64,000 nt of DNA from Pseudoflavonifractor sp902362925 (lineage in GTDB: Bacteria > Bacillota > Clostridia > Oscillospirales > Oscillospiraceae): the NCBI GenBank assembly GCA_902362925.1, contig CABIYL010000004.1. One strand, given 5' to 3'. Positions 43,459-52,857 of the stretch are shown here, one piece after another; within the stretch, counting starts at the first letter, position 1, and every line of letters begins with the position of its first letter. A program made the position numbers and the translations under genes. A model generated the notes under the pieces. It saw only the letters and a list, made by a program, of their open reading frames with translations. It did no database searches and had not been told where the DNA came from.

Positions 43459-45189
43459 TCAGAGCTTCCACTGGCCGGACTCTTTACGGCCGGATACGAA
43501 CGCTCGATACAAGCCCTCCTGGGCCATGAGCTGGCTGTGTGTGCCTCGCTGAACAATCTGTCCACCGTCCAGCACCAGGATCTGGTCAGCGTTACGGACC
43601 GTCTTCAGCCGGTGAGCGATCATCAGAATGGTCTTGTTCCGAGTCAGGGCTTCAATGGCCTTTTGCAGCCGGTCCTCATTCTCCGGGTCTACATTGGCGG
43701 TGGCCTCGTCCAGAATCACGATGGGAGCGTCCTTCAGGATAGCCCGGGCAATGGCGATGCGCTGGCGCTCGCCGCCGGAAAGACTGGAGCCACCCTCGCC
43801 GATGACGGTGTCGTAGCCTTGGGGCAGGGTGAGAATGAAGTCGTGGCAGCAGGCTTTCTTTGCCGCGGCTACCACTTCCTCGTGGGTGGCATTGGGGCAT
43901 CCAAACTTGATGTTGTTTTCCACCGTGTCGGCAAAGAGATAGACCTTCTGGAATACCATGGAGATCTGATCCATCAGGCCCTCCAGGGTATAGTCCTTCA
44001 CATTCTGACCGCCCACCAGGACGGCGCCGCTCTCCACATCCCAGAACCGGGCGATGAGATTGCACAGCGTGGTTTTCCCGGAGCCGCTGGGGCCCACGAT
44101 GGCGGTGGTGGTTCTGTCCGGGATGGCGAAGGATACATCCCGCAGGATAGGCCGCTGGTCATAAGAGAACGAAACATGGTCGAAGGTAATGCCGTGCTCC
44201 CTGGGCGTGCTGGCCCGACCGGTCTCTGCCAGCTGGGGCATGGCGTCCGTCTCATCGGCATGGGCCATGCAGCTGCTGACGATACGCAGCAGGGACATAC
44301 CGCTGCCCGCCGAGGAGATCTGAGCAAAGACCAGGAAGGACATGATGACCACCATCAGAGCGTTGGCCAGGATCATCGTCCCGGAGAGATAGAACCATAC
44401 CGCCGAGAGCATCATGGCCACGCTTCCCAGCTGGAGCGCGATCCCCTGCGCCATAATATAAGGGGTGAACATCTTTTCGATGTTCAGGTTGCTGCGGCAG
44501 TTGTATTCCAGTGCTTCCTGCAAGGTGCGGTCACCCCGTCCGGTGAGGTTGAAGGACTTCACCACGCTCATGCCCTGCACATACTCCAGCACCGCCTCCA
44601 CCAACTTGGCCTCGGACTTCTGACGGTGCGGGGCGAGGGCGGCGGATTTTTGCTCCATGGCCGAGGTGATGAACAAATAAACTGCTGTGGCCGCCACCAC
44701 AATGAGACCGATCCGCCAGTCAAAAATCAGGATCATCACCGTAAAGACCAGAGCGTTGAGCATCCCGCCCAGCATGGTCACCAACACCATGGGGGCCACA
44801 GTCTCCACATTGTCCAGTACAGTAGTGCAGACCCCGGTGAGCTCTCCCAGGCTGTTGTCGTTGAAGTAGCCCATGGGGACGGATTTCATCCGCTGCCCGA
44901 TGGCCACGCGCTTATTGGCCGCCATGAAGTACCCGGCGTGGGTCTGCTGGAGTTGGGAGAAATACTTGGTCACGGCGCTGCCCAGAATACTGACTGCCAA
45001 CAGACCCAGCGCCTGCCACGCCGTGGCAGGGCCGGTTTTTCCATCCAGCAGAGCCAGGATGGTGTAGTAGATGGCGGCAATCTCAAACATATGGAATACC
45101 GCATTGAAAAAGCAGGCGATCACCGAGCGCCGGATGTTGCGCTGTTCCTCACCGGCAAACCGCCAGATACCTCTGAATGTCTCGATCAT
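43459..45189 (-). CDS. ABC exporter-fold transporter, pair 3 subunit B
   Basis: The ATG at 45189 overlaps the partner's stop by 4 bases; 576 residues. Membrane domain about 15-300; GPSGSGKTT, LSGGERQR, IVILDEA and IAHRLKT are intact. Predicted heterodimer with the 45186-46931 protein. It is closely similar in layout to pairs 2 and 4, indicating expansion by duplication. Confidence 0.86.
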   Translation of the reverse strand: MIETFRGIWRFAGEEQRNIRRSVIACFFNAVFHMFEIAAIYYTILALLDGKTGPATAWQALGLLAVSILGSAVTKYFSQLQQTHAGYFMAANKRVAIGQRMKSVPMGYFNDNSLGELTGVCTTVLDNVETVAPMVLVTMLGGMLNALVFTVMILIFDWRIGLIVVAATAVYLFITSAMEQKSAALAPHRQKSEAKLVEAVLEYVQGMSVVKSFNLTGRGDRTLQEALEYNCRSNLNIEKMFTPYIMAQGIALQLGSVAMMLSAVWFYLSGTMILANALMVVIMSFLVFAQISSAGSGMSLLRIVSSCMAHADETDAMPQLAETGRASTPREHGITFDHVSFSYDQRPILRDVSFAIPDRTTTAIVGPSGSGKTTLCNLIARFWDVESGAVLVGGQNVKDYTLEGLMDQISMVFQKVYLFADTVENNIKFGCPNATHEEVVAAAKKACCHDFILTLPQGYDTVIGEGGSSLSGGERQRIAIARAILKDAPIVILDEATANVDPENEDRLQKAIEALTRNKTILMIAHRLKTVRNADQILVLDGGQIVQRGTHSQLMAQEGLYRAFVSGRKESGQWKL

Positions 45190-46931
45190 ACCGTTTCTCC
45201 CTCCTTTGCGCCCATGTGAGCCTGCCACAGATCGGCGTACAACGGACAATGGCGCAGCAGGTCTTCATGCCTGCCCTGCGCCTCGATGCTTCCATCCTTC
45301 ACCACCACGATCTGATCAGCGCCGGTGATGGTGGACAGGCGGTGGGCAATGACGATGACCGTCTTACCCTCCACCAGTTTTGCCACTGCCCGCTGGACCA
45401 CTGCTTCATTCTCCGGATCAATGTAGGCGGTGGCCTCGTCCAGAATCACCACGGGGGCGTTTTTCAGCATAGCCCGGGCGATGGCGATACGCTGCCGCTC
45501 TCCTCCGGAGAGATGGGCGCCTCCGCCGCCCACCCGGGTGTCATAGCCATGCTCCAACTGGCGGATGAAACCGTCGCATCCGGCGGCTTTGGCGACTTGT
45601 TCCACTTCTTGATCCGTGGCATTTACCCGGCCCATGCGGATATTTTCCCGGATGGTATCGTCAAAGAGGTAATTGTCCTGAGAAACAAAGGCCACCTGGT
45701 CATAGAGTTGTTCCAGCGGGATACGGCTTTCCTCCACGCCGCCCAGGGTAATGCGGCCCTCGGTCACATCCCAGAAACCGGCGATGAGCTTGGCAATGGT
45801 GGACTTGCCCGAACCGGAGGGACCAACCAAAGCGGTGAGGCTGCCGGCCGGAATGGTGAGGGAGATGTTGTGGAGGATCTCCTTGTCCTGTGCATACCCA
45901 AAGGAGACATGATCCAAGGCGATATCCGGTCTTCCCAGCTGTGCCGGCTGTGTTCCGTGATCCTGCTCCGGCTTCAGGAGGATCTCGTCCACCGAGCCTA
46001 CGATGGTACCTACCTTGGCAAGATTATCCACAAAGCCCATGGCGGCAATGAGAGGTCCCACAATACTCATGGACAGGATGATGGTGGTGAGAAATACCTC
46101 TGCGGACAAACTGCCGTCCGTGTAGAAGCTCCAGCCCACAGGCAGCACCGTGATAAGGGTGGTGGGAGCGATGGCATAGGCCAGCGCCATTCCAAACTGG
46201 CATTTCTTCATCCAGTTGTAGTAGTAGGCAGCATTGGCCCGTACCCGGGAGGAGAACTTCTCATAGGAGTTCTTTCCCTGATTGAAGGCCTTGATGACCT
46301 CAATGCCGCCGATGTACTCCACAATGGTCTCGTTCATAGCCTGGGTCGTCTCCACCGCACCCTGATAGTCCTTGCCATAGCTGCCCATAATGGCCATCAT
46401 AAAAGCCATGCCCACAGGAATGGACACCAGACTCAGCAATGCCATACGCCAGTCCAGCGTAAACAGATACACGAGAACGCATACCGGCGCCAGCAGATTG
46501 GAGGTCATCTCTGGCAGCAGGTGAGCCAGCGTCGTCTCCATACTCTCCACCTGATCTACCACGATCTGTTTGAGCCGTCCGCTGGAGGAATCCAGAATAT
46601 CTCCCAAGGGTAAGCGGGGCATTTTGGACAGAACCATCTTCCGGATGTCCCGCAGGATCTGGAAGGTGGCTTTGTGGGAGAGGGAAAGTGCCAGATTGTA
46701 AAGCAGGGTTTTGGCCAGATAGCCCCCCAGGGCCACCATGCACCACAGAAGATAGAAGTTCCAGTCCCGCTGCCCGGTGAGAAGCGCTACCAGGATGTGC
46801 CCTGCTGAGAGATACGGCAGCAGCCCCAGTAGGACACCCGCCACCGCGCAGAAGATGGCGGCAATCAGGCCGCCGTGATGTTCCCTGCCCAGCTGCCACA
46901 GCCGTAGCAGCGGGCTTTGCGTTTTCTGCAT
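45186..46931 (-). CDS. ABC exporter-fold transporter, pair 3 subunit A
   Basis: This 581-residue protein has motifs GPSGSGKST, LSGGERQR, VVILDEA and IAHRLSTI. Operator 5 lies 17-32 bases upstream of the ATG and overlaps the ribosome-site region. A TetR gene lies just upstream on the same strand, separated by a terminator. Iron-repressed chelate uptake is the likely role, by analogy to the other pairs. Confidence 0.86.
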   Translation of the reverse strand: MQKTQSPLLRLWQLGREHHGGLIAAIFCAVAGVLLGLLPYLSAGHILVALLTGQRDWNFYLLWCMVALGGYLAKTLLYNLALSLSHKATFQILRDIRKMVLSKMPRLPLGDILDSSSGRLKQIVVDQVESMETTLAHLLPEMTSNLLAPVCVLVYLFTLDWRMALLSLVSIPVGMAFMMAIMGSYGKDYQGAVETTQAMNETIVEYIGGIEVIKAFNQGKNSYEKFSSRVRANAAYYYNWMKKCQFGMALAYAIAPTTLITVLPVGWSFYTDGSLSAEVFLTTIILSMSIVGPLIAAMGFVDNLAKVGTIVGSVDEILLKPEQDHGTQPAQLGRPDIALDHVSFGYAQDKEILHNISLTIPAGSLTALVGPSGSGKSTIAKLIAGFWDVTEGRITLGGVEESRIPLEQLYDQVAFVSQDNYLFDDTIRENIRMGRVNATDQEVEQVAKAAGCDGFIRQLEHGYDTRVGGGGAHLSGGERQRIAIARAMLKNAPVVILDEATAYIDPENEAVVQRAVAKLVEGKTVIVIAHRLSTITGADQIVVVKDGSIEAQGRHEDLLRHCPLYADLWQAHMGAKEGETV

Positions 46932-46947
46932 AAATAAGCCTCCTTTA

Positions 46948-46963
46948 GTTAGTTATTGCTAAC
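46948..46963. promoter_or_regulatory. DtxR-type operator 5
   Basis: GTTAG-ttattg-CTAAC within TTTA...CTTT, upstream of ABC pair 3. Confidence 0.77.
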
Positions 46964-46976
46964 CTTTTGTTCTATG

Positions 46977-47003
46977 AAAAGGCCGCCGGGAAAGCGGCCT
47001 TTT
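46977..47003. terminator. terminator of TetR gene 1
   Basis: AAAAGGCCGC (46977-46986) pairs with GCGGCCTTTT (46994-47003); symmetrical A and T runs. Confidence 0.85.
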
Positions 47004-47006
47004 GCA

Positions 47007-47636
47007 CTACTGGAAGTTTTCGGGATGAAAAATCGTCTCAAATCCTGCCATGTGATAGCGGTTGAGCTGGCGGATATAGTGGAGCGCCCGGGCCTTATCC
47101 ATGCGGTGCCGCACCGGCTCAAACATTCCGTTGAAGTAGGCGGTGGTAACGATATGGATCAAGTCCTCGGTGACCTGACCGGAGCGAACGCTCTCACAGC
47201 CGATGACCTCCATGTATTTGTAGGTGTAACTGACTTCGATCTCCACCAACTCGTCAATATAGTGGGCATATTCCGTCCCGGCGGCCCGGCGGAGCAGCAG
47301 TTCAAACTCCGACAGGTGCTCATAGATGTAATCAAACAGTCCCTCCTGGGCATGGGCAGTGTAACGCCCCATCTCCTCCTGCTGGGTTTGGCCGTCAAAC
47401 CGGTGAAAAGACTCCTGAATCTCCAAAAAACGGCGCTTCAGCTCTCCGGCAGCAGGCTCCACCAGGGCGCGGAACAATCCAGCCTTGTCGGTAAAGCGGG
47501 TATAGATGGAGCCGGTGCTGGTTCCCGCCGCCTTGGCGATGTCCCGCAGGGAGGCCAGAGCAAAGCCTTTTTCCAAAAATTCCCGACGGGCGCAGCGGAG
47601 TACATTTTCATAGACCCCTTCGATCTGCTTTGCCAT
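47007..47636 (-). CDS. TetR-family regulator 1
   Basis: This 209-residue protein has its HTH at about 25-50 (SLRDIAKAAGTSTGSIYTRF) and a C-terminal ligand domain with a short TetR_C-like helical bundle. It is divergent from TetR 2. A 9-bp inverted repeat (47652-47660 with 47675-47683) lies just upstream of its start and is a likely autoregulatory site. It may also act on ABC pair 3, which follows on the same strand. Confidence 0.87.
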   Translation of the reverse strand: MAKQIEGVYENVLRCARREFLEKGFALASLRDIAKAAGTSTGSIYTRFTDKAGLFRALVEPAAGELKRRFLEIQESFHRFDGQTQQEEMGRYTAHAQEGLFDYIYEHLSEFELLLRRAAGTEYAHYIDELVEIEVSYTYKYMEVIGCESVRSGQVTEDLIHIVTTAYFNGMFEPVRHRMDKARALHYIRQLNRYHMAGFETIFHPENFQ

Positions 47637-47651
47637 GGTATCACCTCTCAA

Positions 47652-47683
47652 TTCAAAACACTGTTTCATAACGATGTTTTGAA
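47652..47683. promoter_or_regulatory. putative TetR 1 operator
   Basis: TTCAAAACA-N14-TGTTTTGAA, 16 bases upstream of the TetR 1 start. Confidence 0.6.
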
Positions 47684-47724
47684 TATACAACCAAAAAGCA
47701 AGTTTGTCAAGAGAGGATTTCCCC

Positions 47725-47775
47725 TTGACAGGCATAGAACAGGATGTTATATTGATAATCAGATTATCGGTAATC
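47725..47775 (+). promoter_or_regulatory. TetR 2 promoter and operator
   Basis: TTGACA (47725-47730) is followed 18 bases later by TATATT (47749-47754). Downstream lie the palindrome GATAATC-A-GATTATC (47754-47768) and the overlapping GATTA-tcgg-TAATC (47762-47775). Confidence 0.6.
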
Positions 47776-47802
47776 AAATTATCATTTGTCGGGAGGGGTG
47801 TT

Positions 47803-48423
47803 ATGGCAAGACCGGATACTTCCATCGACCCTCGGATCATGGACAGTGCCAGAGAGGAGTTCCTGGCGCTTGGCTTTGAGAGGGCTTCCCTGAAATCCAT
47901 CTGCCAGCGAGCGGGTGTGACAACCGGGGCTCTTTATAAGCGTTACGCCGGAAAAGAGGAACTGTTTCGCGCTGTGGTGGCGGATACGGTGGCGGATTTG
48001 GATGCTGTTTATGAGGAGCGGACGGCGGTGCCGGCATCCGCCCTCTCCGACGAAGACCTGATCCGGGCGTGGTATATGGATGAGGAATACATGCTGTGGT
48101 GGTTCCGCTTTCTCAATGAGCGGCGGGATGGCTTTGTGCTGCTGCTCACCGGAGCGGAGGGCACCGCTTACGCCGACTTCCAGCACGACTGGGTGGAGAA
48201 AATGACGGAAGGCACCTGGACCTACTACGCCGAGGCCAGACGCCGGGGCTTGTGTACTGTGGATATGACGCAGGGGGAGCTCCATGTAGTCCTGTCCGCC
48301 TTCTGGACCACCATTTACGAGCCCTTTATCCACGCCTTCGCCTGGCCGGAGATCCAGCGCCACTGCACTTTGGTCTGCCGTCTCTTTGACTGGTACGCTG
48401 CCCTGGGATTCCCCAAGGGATGA
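47803..48423 (+). CDS. TetR-family regulator 2
   Basis: This 206-residue protein has its HTH at about 27-50 (SLKSICQRAGVTTGALYKRY). A GGGAGG site precedes the ATG. It lies directly upstream of ABC pair 4, separated by a terminator and operator 6, so the ABC pair may be under dual control or the regulator may act on itself only. The ligand domain is Trp- and Tyr-rich (EEYMLWWFRF). Confidence 0.87.
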   Translation: MARPDTSIDPRIMDSAREEFLALGFERASLKSICQRAGVTTGALYKRYAGKEELFRAVVADTVADLDAVYEERTAVPASALSDEDLIRAWYMDEEYMLWWFRFLNERRDGFVLLLTGAEGTAYADFQHDWVEKMTEGTWTYYAEARRRGLCTVDMTQGELHVVLSAFWTTIYEPFIHAFAWPEIQRHCTLVCRLFDWYAALGFPKG

Positions 48424-48428
48424 AAAAC

Positions 48429-48448
48429 GCCTCTGCGGAGGCTTTTTT
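48429..48448 (+). terminator. terminator of TetR gene 2
   Basis: GCCTC-tgcg-GAGGC followed by six Ts. Confidence 0.8.
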
Positions 48449-48459
48449 CTCGCTAATGA

Positions 48460-48475
48460 GTTAGCAATAACTAAC
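48460..48475. promoter_or_regulatory. DtxR-type operator 6
   Basis: GTTAG-caataa-CTAAC, 18 bases upstream of the GTG start of ABC pair 4 and next to its ribosome site. Confidence 0.75.
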
Positions 48476-48492
48476 TAAAAAGGAGTGATACT

Positions 48493-50244
48493 GTGTTTCA
48501 AAAAGTCCTGCGCTACACTGGACGCCACCGGAAGACGACTTATGCCTCCATTCTGGTACTGGTGGCCGGCGTGGCCATGAGCGTGCTGCCCTATTTCTTC
48601 CTCTACCGCCTGCTGAGACCCCTGCTGACTGGGGGCAGTCTCACATTGGAGGAAACCCTGACGAGCGCCGGGGCCATGGCTCTGTGCATGGTCCTCTACG
48701 GCCTTCTCTATGTGGAGGGGCTGGCTCTGTCTCATCGCTCCGCCTATCATACTTTGGAAAACCTCCGGCTCCATCTCCAGAGCAAGCTGGAAAAGCAGCC
48801 CCTGGGCGCGATCCAGGAGAAGGGCGTTGGAGTCTGGAAGAAGATGTTCATTGACGACATCGAGAGCATGGAGCTGCTGCTGGCCCACGCCCTGCCGGAA
48901 GGGCTGTCCAATCTGGCGGTGCCGGTGGTGGTATTTGCGGCCATGTTCCTCACGGACTGGAAGCTGGGTCTGCTTTCCCTCTGCTCCCTCCCCCTGGGCG
49001 TGCTGGCCATGGGCATGATGTACCGCTCCGGCATGAGCAAGATGGGGGACTACTACGCCGCCGGGCAGAAAATGAACAACACCATCGTGGAGTACATCAA
49101 CGGCATGGAGGTAGTGAAGGTCTTCAACCGGGACGGAGAGTCCTATCACCGCTTTGAGACCGATGTAAAAAACTACCGGGATTTTACGCTGGATTGGTTC
49201 CGGGCCTGCTGGCTGTGGATGGCCCTCTACACCAGCATTTTGCCCTGCGTGGCGCTGGTGCTGCTGCCAGCAGGCGGCTATCTGGTGCTCACCGGCGCCT
49301 CTACCTTGCCGGATTACGCGCTGGTACTGTGCATGTCTTTTTCTGTGGGACCGCCTCTGGTTCGAGCCATGAATTTTATGTCGGTGCTGCCCCAGCTGAG
49401 CTACAAGATCGACCAAATGGAATCTCTGTTCAATATTCCGCCCCTGAAAGAAGGAAAAACGGATTTCAACGGAAACGATTTGCAGATCCGCTTTGAGAAT
49501 GTGCGGTTTTCTTATGAAAAGGACGAAGTCCTCCACGGCATCTCCTTCTCTGTCCCACAGGGGAGCCTCACTGCTTTGGTGGGAGAATCCGGCAGCGGGA
49601 AATCGACCCTTGCCAAGCTGCTGGTCCACTTTTACGATGTGACGGACGGACGCATTACGCTGGGGGGGCAAGACCTGCGAGAGATGTCCCTCGCCTCTCT
49701 GAACGAGCAGATCTCCTTCGTCGCGCAGGAGCAGTTCCTGTTCAACACCAGCCTGTTGGAGAACATCCGGCTGGGAAGACCCGGCGCCACCGACGAGGAG
49801 GTGCTGGCGGCGGCGGAACGGGCCCAGTGCGGAGAGTTCCTGGAGCGGCTGGAAAAAGGGATCTATACCATGGCCGGCGACGGCGGCAAAGGGCTTTCCG
49901 GCGGGGAGCGACAGCGGATCGCACTGGCCCGGGCGATTTTGAAGGACGCTCCCATCGTGGTGCTGGACGAGGCCACCGCCAGCGTGGACCCGGAGAATGA
50001 GGAAAAAATGAACGCCGCCATTGCCGAGGTGATCCGGGGCAAGACGGTCATCGTCATCGCCCACCGGCTTCAGTCCATTGTAGGCGCCGATCAGATTGTG
50101 GTGCTGGATCAGGGCAATGTGGCAGGGATTGGCCGCCACGATACATTGCGAAAGACTTGCCCCGCCTATGAAAAACTGTGGCGGGCTGCCGAGGGAGCCG
50201 CTGCCTGGCGTGTCTCTGCGGAGAAAGGAGGCGACGAGGCATGA
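48493..50244 (+). CDS. ABC exporter-fold transporter, pair 4 subunit A
   Basis: The start is GTG at 48493 with AAGGAGTGA upstream; 583 residues. Motifs GESGSGKST, LSGGERQR, IVVLDEA and IAHRLQS are intact. It overlaps subunit B by 4 bases. Operator 6 controls the pair. Orthologous in layout to pair 3 subunit A and pair 2 subunit A. Confidence 0.86.
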   Translation: MFQKVLRYTGRHRKTTYASILVLVAGVAMSVLPYFFLYRLLRPLLTGGSLTLEETLTSAGAMALCMVLYGLLYVEGLALSHRSAYHTLENLRLHLQSKLEKQPLGAIQEKGVGVWKKMFIDDIESMELLLAHALPEGLSNLAVPVVVFAAMFLTDWKLGLLSLCSLPLGVLAMGMMYRSGMSKMGDYYAAGQKMNNTIVEYINGMEVVKVFNRDGESYHRFETDVKNYRDFTLDWFRACWLWMALYTSILPCVALVLLPAGGYLVLTGASTLPDYALVLCMSFSVGPPLVRAMNFMSVLPQLSYKIDQMESLFNIPPLKEGKTDFNGNDLQIRFENVRFSYEKDEVLHGISFSVPQGSLTALVGESGSGKSTLAKLLVHFYDVTDGRITLGGQDLREMSLASLNEQISFVAQEQFLFNTSLLENIRLGRPGATDEEVLAAAERAQCGEFLERLEKGIYTMAGDGGKGLSGGERQRIALARAILKDAPIVVLDEATASVDPENEEKMNAAIAEVIRGKTVIVIAHRLQSIVGADQIVVLDQGNVAGIGRHDTLRKTCPAYEKLWRAAEGAAAWRVSAEKGGDEA

Positions 50245-51980
50245 TCGCGCTGATGAAACGAATCCTGTCCGTATCCGGCCCCTATCAGGGGCGGATCAAG
50301 CTGGCCTTTGTCTTTGCGTTCCTGAAGGCTATGCTGTCCAAGGCCCCCATCGGTCTGTCCTTCTTGGCCCTGAGCGCTTTTCTCCAGGGAACCATGACGG
50401 CACGGCTGTGCCTGTGGCTGGCGGTGGGCACGGTGGGCTGCGTTCTGCTGGAGTGCCTGTGCCAGAACATCGCCGACCGGCTCCAGGCCGCGGCGGGCTA
50501 TATGGTATTCGCCGATCTGCGCATGGAGCTGGGACGGCATCTGCGCCGCCTGCCCATGGGCTATTTCACAGAGGGCAACATCGGCAAAATCAGTTCCGTT
50601 CTGTCCACCGACATGGTGTTCATTGAGGAGAACTGTATGCACGACATTGCCAACATGATGAGCTATACCTTTGCCCAAGCCATTCTTGTGCTGTGGCTGG
50701 CCTTCCTGAATCCCTGGCTGGGACTGGCCGCCTTGGTGGTGGTAGGGATCATTTGGCAGCTGGGCCGCGCTTCCCTGGGGAGCACCCTGGCTCACTCTGG
50801 TGTCCGACAGGAGCAGAGCGAGGCTCTCACACGGGCAGTGCTGGACTATGTGGAGGGCGTTGGTATTGCCAAGACCTTCAACCTGCTGGGAGAGCGTTCC
50901 GCGCAACTCACCGAAAATTTCACCCGGAGCCGCAAGGTCAGCATCGAGTTCGAGGAGAGCCAGGCTCCCTGGATGCGGGCCCTCTATCTGGTGTGCGGTC
51001 TGGGCTCGGTGCTGATAATCCCCCTGTCACTCTGGCTCTATGGCCGTGGGCAGCTCTCCATCACCTTCCTGCTGGGTGTCTTGCTCTTTGTCTTTGACCT
51101 CTTCGGCCCCATTAAGGCACTCTACAGCCAAGCCACCCGCCTGACGGTGATGAACGCCTGCATGGACCGGATCGAGGCGGTACTGGCCCAGCCAGAACTA
51201 CCTGACCGGGGCCGGGAGACCTTACCCAAAGCCGGCGGTGCCCCGGAGGTGGAGTTCCGAAATGTCACCTTCGCCTACGGGGAGAAAGAGGTACTGCATG
51301 ATGTCTCTTTCACACTGGAGAAAAACCGGATGCTGGCCCTGGTGGGGCCCTCTGGCGGCGGTAAAAGTACGGTAGCCAACCTGCTCTCCCGGTTTTGGGA
51401 TGTCAAACAGGGCCAAATCTTAGTGCGGGGCAGGGATATCCGCGATATTCCTCTTTCTGATCTGATGGATCAGATCTCTATGGTGTTCCAGCGGGTCTAC
51501 TTATTCCAGGATACCGTGTATAACAACATCGCCATGGGACGGACAGACGCCACACGGGAGGAGGTCTATGAGGCAGCCAGGAAAGCCCGATGCTATGACT
51601 TCATCATGGAGCTACCCGACGGCTTTGACACTGTCATCGGCGAAGGTGGAGCCAGCCTATCTGGCGGAGAGAGGCAGCGAATCTCCATTGCCCGCTGCAT
51701 TCTGAAGGATGCTCCCATCGTCATTCTGGATGAGGCCACTGCCAGCGTGGACGCCGACAATGAGAGCTACATCCAGGAGGCCATCACCCAACTGTGCCGG
51801 GGCAAGACCCTGCTGGTCATTGCCCACCGGCTCAATACCATTCGCCACGCCGATGAGATCCTGGTTATCGACCAGGGGCACATCGTTCAGGCTGGCGACC
51901 ACGACAAACTTATGGAGGAGGAGGGCATTTATCGCCGCTTCATCACCGCCCGCTCCAATCCCACCAGTTGGTGCCGGTAA
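50241..51980 (+). CDS. ABC exporter-fold transporter, pair 4 subunit B
   Basis: The ATG at 50241 (ATGA overlap) gives 579 residues. Membrane domain about 15-300; GPSGGGKST, LSGGERQR, IVILDEA, IAHRLNT. Predicted heterodimer with subunit A. A 12-bp hairpin after the stop ends the operon. Confidence 0.86.
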   Translation: MIALMKRILSVSGPYQGRIKLAFVFAFLKAMLSKAPIGLSFLALSAFLQGTMTARLCLWLAVGTVGCVLLECLCQNIADRLQAAAGYMVFADLRMELGRHLRRLPMGYFTEGNIGKISSVLSTDMVFIEENCMHDIANMMSYTFAQAILVLWLAFLNPWLGLAALVVVGIIWQLGRASLGSTLAHSGVRQEQSEALTRAVLDYVEGVGIAKTFNLLGERSAQLTENFTRSRKVSIEFEESQAPWMRALYLVCGLGSVLIIPLSLWLYGRGQLSITFLLGVLLFVFDLFGPIKALYSQATRLTVMNACMDRIEAVLAQPELPDRGRETLPKAGGAPEVEFRNVTFAYGEKEVLHDVSFTLEKNRMLALVGPSGGGKSTVANLLSRFWDVKQGQILVRGRDIRDIPLSDLMDQISMVFQRVYLFQDTVYNNIAMGRTDATREEVYEAARKARCYDFIMELPDGFDTVIGEGGASLSGGERQRISIARCILKDAPIVILDEATASVDADNESYIQEAITQLCRGKTLLVIAHRLNTIRHADEILVIDQGHIVQAGDHDKLMEEEGIYRRFITARSNPTSWCR

Positions 51981-52001
51981 AGGCAGAGGCGCAAAAGAAA
52001 A

Positions 52002-52031
52002 GAATGACCGGGATGCGTGTCCCGGTCATTC
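52002..52031 (+). terminator. terminator after ABC pair 4
   Basis: GAATGACCGGGA (52002-52013) pairs with TCCCGGTCATTC (52020-52031); the T-run after it is weak. Confidence 0.7.
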
Positions 52032-52125
52032 TTCGTTCCAGCTTCTTCCCTTGATTGATCCCAGAGAACATGCAAAACCAATATGGCGGCATCTTGCAAT
52101 TTCATGCGACAAAGAGTATGATGTG

Positions 52126-52141
52126 GTTAGCTAGCACTAAC
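52126..52141. promoter_or_regulatory. DtxR-type operator 7
   Basis: GTTAG-ctagca-CTAAC, upstream of the methyltransferase/HMA operon. Confidence 0.77.
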
Positions 52142-52164
52142 CATCATTGAGGTGACCATATTGT

Positions 52165-52851
52165 ATGGATGACAACAAGCAGTTTTGGGAGCGGTTTTCA
52201 CGGCATTACTCCGGCTTCATGCGCCGCTCTCAGACAACCTATCAGCAGATATGCAAAGCAATGCGGCCTTTTCTGAAACGGGACATGGATGTACTGGAGT
52301 TGGCCTGCGGAACAGGCCAGCTGTCCGTGCCGCTGTCTCCATGTGTCCGGAGCTGGGAGGCAACCGACTTTTCAGCCGAAATGATCCGTCAAGCCAAAAA
52401 GCAGGTTTATTCGTCCCGGCTCCATTTCTCCGTTCAGGATGCCACCAAGCTGCCCTACGGCCCGGAGAGCTTCGACGCGGTCGTGATCTCCAACGCTCTC
52501 CATGTCATGCCTCACCCGGAAAAGGCTCTGGCGGAAGCCTGGCGGATTCTAAAGCCGGGGGGATGGCTGTTCGCCCCCACCTTTGTCTGGGGCAAAAGCC
52601 GAAGCGCCAGACTCCGGCTCTGGTTCATGGGGCTGTCAGGCTTTCGGGTGTACCATGTCTGGACTGCCGGGGATCTGATGGCATACCTGTCCGAGTGCGG
52701 CTATTCCATCGTTCGCCATCAGCTTCTCGGAAGTTCGTTGGCGCCGCTGTGCTGTCTGATCGCCAGGAAGATCCCGGATGAACGGACTGCCGCACGGCAG
52801 GCCACCGTCCGGTCCGCACAGCACGATGATCCAAAAGTCAAGAAGGAGTGA
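52165..52851 (+). CDS. class I methyltransferase
   Basis: This 228-residue protein has an AdoMet domain with VLELACGTGQLSVPL (about 46-60), ATDFSAEMI and ILKPGGWLFAPTFVWG. It is of the Methyltransf_11 type. It is the first gene of a small iron-regulated operon with an HMA protein and a small membrane protein. Its substrate is unknown. Recurrence of methyltransferases beside these transporters hints at methylation of a chelator or tetrapyrrole. Confidence 0.82.
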   Translation: MDDNKQFWERFSRHYSGFMRRSQTTYQQICKAMRPFLKRDMDVLELACGTGQLSVPLSPCVRSWEATDFSAEMIRQAKKQVYSSRLHFSVQDATKLPYGPESFDAVVISNALHVMPHPEKALAEAWRILKPGGWLFAPTFVWGKSRSARLRLWFMGLSGFRVYHVWTAGDLMAYLSECGYSIVRHQLLGSSLAPLCCLIARKIPDERTAARQATVRSAQHDDPKVKKE

Positions 52852-52857
52852 TAGAAC

